DNA from: Flavobacterium amniphilum
GTDB lineage: Bacteria; Bacteroidota; Bacteroidia; Flavobacteriales; Flavobacteriaceae
Reading direction: 5' to 3'
NCBI RefSeq assembly: GCF_023634845.1
Contig: NZ_JAMLJL010000018.1
Location: forward strand, 1 to 64,000
DNA: 64,000 nt
A program made the position numbers and the translations under genes. The stretch's first letter is position 1; every line of letters starts with the position of its first letter. The notes beneath the pieces were generated by a model. The model saw only the letters and a program-made list of their open reading frames with translations, was not told where the DNA came from and searched no databases. Shown piece after piece: positions 60,289-64,000 of this stretch.

Positions 60289-60443
60289 TTAATTAATTTT
60301 AAACAAACCTATAGTAATTTTCTTTCATAAATGTTAAGTTATTCATAAATGCCTCGTTAAATAAAGCATAAATAAAAGCAAAGAAAAATTTGTATAAAGA
60401 TCTTGGAAATCTTGTTAATTCTAGTTCGGTTTTGTAAAATGTT

Positions 60444-60976
60444 GCTCAACTTGTTTATATATATGATAAAATAATACATATACATCCGTTTGAGTGCAGG
60501 TTTGTATGTTAAGCATAATGTTACATATTCAAATATATGACAATTGTCAAAAATAAAAGATATAAAAGATTATATTCTGTGCTTTACTTTTAACTAAAAA
60601 ATCAAAAGTAAGAGTAGGAAAATCTATATTTTAAAGGTATTCTGTGAGGTGTTGCAATACTATTGCAATGGTTTATGGTGATAATTGCAATACCATTGCA
60701 ATAGTTTATTATAGTTGCAATAAAAAATATCAGATAATTGCATTTCTGAAAACATCTTCTAAATCATTATTATAAATCTCTTCAAGTTTCAATTGTTCGT
60801 CAGTTTTACCCTCGGTCATATCCCATATTTTAACATTGATTCCCAACAAAATAAGAAGTGGGATTTTGTTCAAAATTATACTGACTGCGTTTTCGCTCAT
60901 ATCGGGAATGATTAAAACATTATGACCAATCAAACAACTTACTTTATTTTTAGTTTTATAATGAATTGAACTAGTC
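60444..60976 (-). repeat. Island repeat R4
   Basis: The fourth copy. Its left 71 bp (60444-60514) has complementary ends, on the minus strand GCTTAAC (exact RYYYAAC) and GTTGAGC (exact GTTRRRY), so it could itself be an attC-like site. Five TTGCAAT octamers follow (60652, 60662, 60684, 60695, 60715), then the primase tail. The right border carries TAGTCTAA as in R2. 60289-60443 shows no gene. Confidence 0.75.
60730..60933 (-). pseudogene. Fragment of a toprim-like (DUF6371-like) primase C-terminus, copy 4
   Basis: A 67-residue ORF with IGHNVLIIPDMSENAVSI, NVKIWDMTEGKTDEQL and NNDLEDVFRNAII. Its frame stays similar a few codons upstream (NKVSCL), then ends. The most complete copy of the tail, but without the rest of the protein. 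Confidence 0.65.
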
Positions 60977-61020
60977 TAAATGATAGTTGTTTTATTTAAA
61001 GATAAAACAACTATCATTTA
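60977..61020. repeat. Perfect 19-bp hairpin at the right border of R4
   Basis: Arms 60977-60995 and 61002-61020 (core AAATGATAGTTGTTTTAT) are perfectly complementary around a 6-nt loop. There is no T-run on the plus strand, so it is not a typical terminator there. It may be a transposable-element end, a recombination site or an mRNA end for the gene at 61129. Confidence 0.6.
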
Positions 61021-61128
61021 TGAACGTCTGTAATATAAAAGTCTTTTAATCTGTGAATGTTATTAATTTTTCAGATTACTTTTTTGTATTATTTAATTAT
61101 TTTTTCTCATGTTTTTTAAAATTTAACT

Positions 61129-61752
61129 TTAAAGATGTCTATACATTCTTTCTTGTATTTTTTTCTTTTCATTTTCTTCATGTTTTTCTTTAACAGTTGA
61201 AAACAATTCTAATGATTTTAAGAATTTAGATTCTAAAGAAATATAATTTATTGAAAGTTCAAATTCATCTTTTACAAAAATTAAACTACTATAATCATCA
61301 ACTATATTGTTTATTCCCATTTCGTACTTTGAATCTATATATTTTTGATGAAGTACATCTAGAATTTCATTTTTTTGATTATTGTTTACATAAGGAAAAG
61401 TATAATTATAAAAAAATAGTTTCCCCTCAAATAAATGAAACTGACACTTTATTCGATGTCTTCCAATTAACAATTTATAGATAAGAATTTCAACTTTTTC
61501 ACATTTAATAATACATTTTGGTCGTTTCAAAACTTTAACAATATTCTGCTTTTTTTCACCGAAAGTTATTTTTTCAGAAAAGCATATAACGGCTTTGGTT
61601 TTTAATGTAACATTTTTTTTTGTTTGGTTAAGAATAATTAAATATGTATTTAAATCGTTAAACTCATTTGAAATTTTTTCATAGTAATAATCATCAATAT
61701 AATTGTAGTGATGAAAAAAATGTTTTTTAATTTTTATAAGAAATCTTATCAA
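61129..61752 (-). CDS. Hypothetical island protein (207 aa)
   Basis: A 207-residue protein, very rich in Lys, Ile, Tyr and Phe, with codon use dominated by A/T. It has a basic N-terminus (MIRFLIKIKKHFFHHYNY) and a C-terminal coiled-coil-like tail (EKHEENEKKKIQERMYR). No family recognised. It is the last cargo gene before the replication genes of the element. 61753-62075 shows no credible gene. Confidence 0.5.
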   Translation of the reverse strand: MIRFLIKIKKHFFHHYNYIDDYYYEKISNEFNDLNTYLIILNQTKKNVTLKTKAVICFSEKITFGEKKQNIVKVLKRPKCIIKCEKVEILIYKLLIGRHRIKCQFHLFEGKLFFYNYTFPYVNNNQKNEILDVLHQKYIDSKYEMGINNIVDDYSSLIFVKDEFELSINYISLESKFLKSLELFSTVKEKHEENEKKKIQERMYRHL

Positions 61753-62075
61753 GAAAATTAGCTTTAAAATTTATCAGTAATATAGTAAACTCAAATATTT
61801 TTATAAAGAGGTTTTTCCGTAAAAAATGTTAAATTTTAATAAATGCATAAATTGATTCTTGAATACTAAGAAAATGACTTAAATATAATACAATGAAATT
61901 ATTATTTCTACCACAAAAAGGAGTGATTAATTTATATTCTCTTTTTTGAGTTAAATGTAAGTTGTAATTGGGTTTTTTGAAGTATGTTACTTTGTTTTGA
62001 TATGCAACCAACTTTTGAAGAAAAATCTGTTAAGTATTGATTTTACTAATGATTTAGCGATTTTTCGACTTAGTT

Positions 62076-63369
62076 TCAAGTTGCAGGTTGCATCAGTTCA
62101 TTATTCCATTTCCTTGAAATGGTTGATTTATTCATTCCCGTAATAGCTACAACATCTTTCTGACTGGCATTGTTTTTTATTGCCAGTCTGATGATTTCTT
62201 CAACCGTTGGCGGTTTCACTTTTTGTGTGATATTTTCGTCCAAAACAATCTTGAAGTTTATAAAATAAAATTCAAGTATCAGAATTGCAATTTCAATGGT
62301 GTCAACACTCATTTTATTTTGATAAGTCTGCTTTTCAGAATTTAAAATCAGATGTGTTAATAGACTTAATTTATGAATGTTAATCAGCATTTTAGAAATA
62401 TATTCTTTACTTAAATCTGTTGCTTTGTTTTGACGGTTAATTAATTCCTGTGAATAATCAAAAAGGCGTTTATTGGCTTTTAAATCAAGGGCTATCTGTA
62501 AATCATCCATCTCGAAAGTGTTCTCTATTTCAGTGCGGTAATTTAGAAGATTGAGTAAGGATTTAGAATAGTTCTCATATACTTCAGTAGAAATATCATT
62601 TCTTGACAATTGGTTATTTTCAGTAAGTTTATTGGTAAAAAGGATTCTGTCTATTAATCCGCTTTCTAAATTTCCATCTGCAAATAATTTAGGCACAAAT
62701 TGATTTTGGATTGAACCTAACAAAGTAGGATATGATTTTTCAATTCTAAAACTCTCTGTTGTTTTACGTGATATATCAATATATTTATTGGTATTTCCCT
62801 GCAAAAAGAAAGTTCTCCAAGCAGTTCCCTCTGTACTGCTTTTATTTGCCATTTTTTTCAATGATAAAATAGAGTTCATCAACAAAAATCCCAACGGAAT
62901 ATTTGTTTTTAAAATGCGTGAAAATTGCGGATTCAATGGTTGCATCCTGAAGAAACAATTGTTTTCTGTCAATTTTTTCAAGTTCTTCTAAATCCGCATT
63001 GTTTCTTTTGAACTCCTTATATTTTTCATTGTCATATTTTATTAATGGAAAAGTAGCCAAGTCCATTGCAGGGGATTTACTATCGCCACGGCTTCCGATT
63101 ATTGCAAAATATAAATTGGCATAATTCACATATCCCATTGCTTTAATTGAAAAGGCAAGACCACCTGCATTACTGAAAGCAAACAATATTGAACTTAACA
63201 AATATTCTTTGGGTATTCTCTTTAAAGTAAATGCTTCATTAATTAGCGACTTAATTTCAACAGGCATCTTGGAAATTATTTCCTCCAATTGATTAATTGC
63301 AATTTCTTTATTGGTCTTAAAAGCATTTCCAATTTTATTGTCAATATCGCTCAAACTATTTATTTCCAT
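62076..63369 (-). pseudogene. Frameshifted DUF3987-type replication protein gene
   Basis: Two overlapping frames make one protein. The N-terminal part (63369 to about 62842) has IGSRGDSKSPAMDLA, a P-loop-like motif, and GIFVDELYFII. The C-terminal part (to 62076) continues in the next frame with NKSSTEGTAWRTFFLQG and ends in an HTH-like segment (ASQKDVVAITGMNKSTISRKW). Removing one base from the run of seven A (plus 62852-62858) restores a single 430-codon frame. DUF3987 proteins are primase/helicase-like genes of Bacteroidota mobile elements. It could be a real mutation, slippage or a sequence error. Confidence 0.75.
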
Positions 63370-63396
63370 AATAATGATTTTGATGATAATCCCACA

Positions 63397-63533
63397 ATTG
63401 CAATGGTGTGGTTGTTTTCATTGCAATTGGTTTTTCTTAATCTTTTTTGTTTACTTGCTGAATTAATGCAGATTACAAACCATTGCAATGAAATTGAAGG
63501 ATAATTGCAATGAAATTGTAAAACAATTGCAAT
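63397..63533. repeat. Five ATTGCAAT iteron-like octamers
   Basis: Palindromic ATTGCAAT occurs at 63397, 63420, 63482, 63504 and 63526. The last three are spaced 22 bp apart, two helical turns. They lie between the HTH gene and the DUF3987 gene, where a replication origin or an operator is expected. The same octamer is found in R1-R4. Confidence 0.65.
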
Positions 63534-63563
63534 GGTTTTTCAGCTATAGATTTTAGATAATTT

Positions 63564-63860
63564 CTATTGAGATGGAAATTTATTCATTTGCTGTAGAGCA
63601 GTTAAGACTTCTGCTTTTTTGTAGCGTACCTTATTGCCGATTCGATACGCAGGAATAATATCGTCTTTAGTCCAAGTCCAAAGAGTTACAAGTGAAACGG
63701 AAAGCATTTTGGCGGTTTCTTCCCTTGTCAGTAATATTTCGATGTCGGGATTTTGCAAAGTAGTAGCATATCCTTTTAGGGCTTGGGTAACGTCCTTTAC
63801 GATTTCATTTTTAAAATCGTTAGCGTTAATGTTTTCGATTTGCAAGATTTCTTTAGCCAT
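63564..63860 (-). CDS. Excisionase/MerR-like HTH DNA-binding protein
   Basis: A 98-residue protein. The C-terminal half, LLTREETAKMLSVSLVTLWTWTKDDIIPAYRIGNKVRYKK, is the helix_turn_helix_17/excisionase pattern with a winged beta-hairpin. The N-terminal 45 residues are helical. Such genes lie next to DUF3987 and integrase genes in Bacteroidota mobile elements and may regulate excision or replication. The integrase would be beyond the right edge. 63861-64000 shows no gene, but TTAA-containing short repeats near 63910-63985 may be binding sites. Confidence 0.85.
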   Translation of the reverse strand: MAKEILQIENINANDFKNEIVKDVTQALKGYATTLQNPDIEILLTREETAKMLSVSLVTLWTWTKDDIIPAYRIGNKVRYKKAEVLTALQQMNKFPSQ

Positions 63861-64000
63861 AACTTAATTGTTTATTTTAATTAATTATGGCGTAAACTTA
63901 ATCTAGCTTAATTTTTGGAAAGAGAGGTTAAGGGCGATTTAGGTTAAATCGAGTTGATTTCAATTAAAATGCGTTAAATTGAATAATAGATTTTAGTTCA

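Noticed and set aside
61829..62011. 60-codon minus-strand frame between the 61129 gene and the DUF3987 gene
   Set aside because: It lies in a very AT-rich spacer, has no recognisable domain and no evidence of translation. It may be chance.

Overview
The window comes from a member of the Bacteroidota, most likely a Flavobacterium or close relative. The evidence is low GC content, A-rich start regions without strong Shine-Dalgarno sites, promoters of the TAnnTTTG type, three secreted proteases with the type IX secretion (T9SS) C-terminal sorting domain, a GLPGLI protein, a DUF3078 protein and a DUF3987 mobile-element protein. There are two parts: a chromosomal backbone (about 1-41,740) and a more AT-rich accessory island (about 41,740-64,000) that begins directly after a tRNA-Leu gene.

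Backbone. 1-9,390 is a class I lanthipeptide-like cluster. It has six short double-glycine precursors in alternating A/B types (one A+B pair tandemly duplicated), a 55-residue membrane ORF, an HlyD-like exporter subunit, a C39-peptidase ABC transporter, a full-length LanB dehydratase and an MDR-family reductase. No LanC cyclase is visible. I infer a two-peptide product whose dehydrated residues may be reduced to D-amino acids rather than cyclised. 9,517-12,142 holds a secreted beta-helix protein, a small conserved protein and a polyprenyl synthase. 12,349-19,024 is a TetR-controlled RND efflux operon. Next come a DUF3078 protein, two tRNA-Ala genes and a ferredoxin. 20,798-26,939 is a tightly packed operon: a SpeD decarboxylase with all catalytic residues, a DUF4178 protein, a one-TM peptide, a DUF350 protein, a membrane-anchored spermidine-synthase-like enzyme, a Tat-lipoprotein FAD oxidoreductase and a His-containing membrane protein. 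It looks like an envelope polyamine-modifying pathway. bioB, a membrane protein and ribF follow on the minus strand, then three tandem T9SS metalloproteases, then pth, rplY and prs.

Island. After tRNA-Leu(CAA) come a TonB-type outer-membrane protein, a GLPGLI protein and a small secreted peptide, then an XRE regulator with a perfect palindrome in its promoter. From 47.1 to 61 kb the cargo genes all lie on the minus strand. They are a glycosyltransferase, HNH proteins, a UvrD helicase with an embedded nuclease-like insert, a PD-(D/E)XK candidate and several unknowns. The cargo is punctuated by four copies of a repeat (R1-R4), each carrying a fragment of a toprim-like primase C-terminus and ATTGCAAT octamers. 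It is also punctuated by imperfect palindromes of 80-143 bp just downstream of cargo stop codons, which resemble integron attC sites. The right end has five ATTGCAAT octamers, a frameshifted DUF3987 replication gene and an excisionase-like HTH protein, so the element continues beyond the window.

All calls come from reading the sequence and from recalled family motifs. No database search was run.
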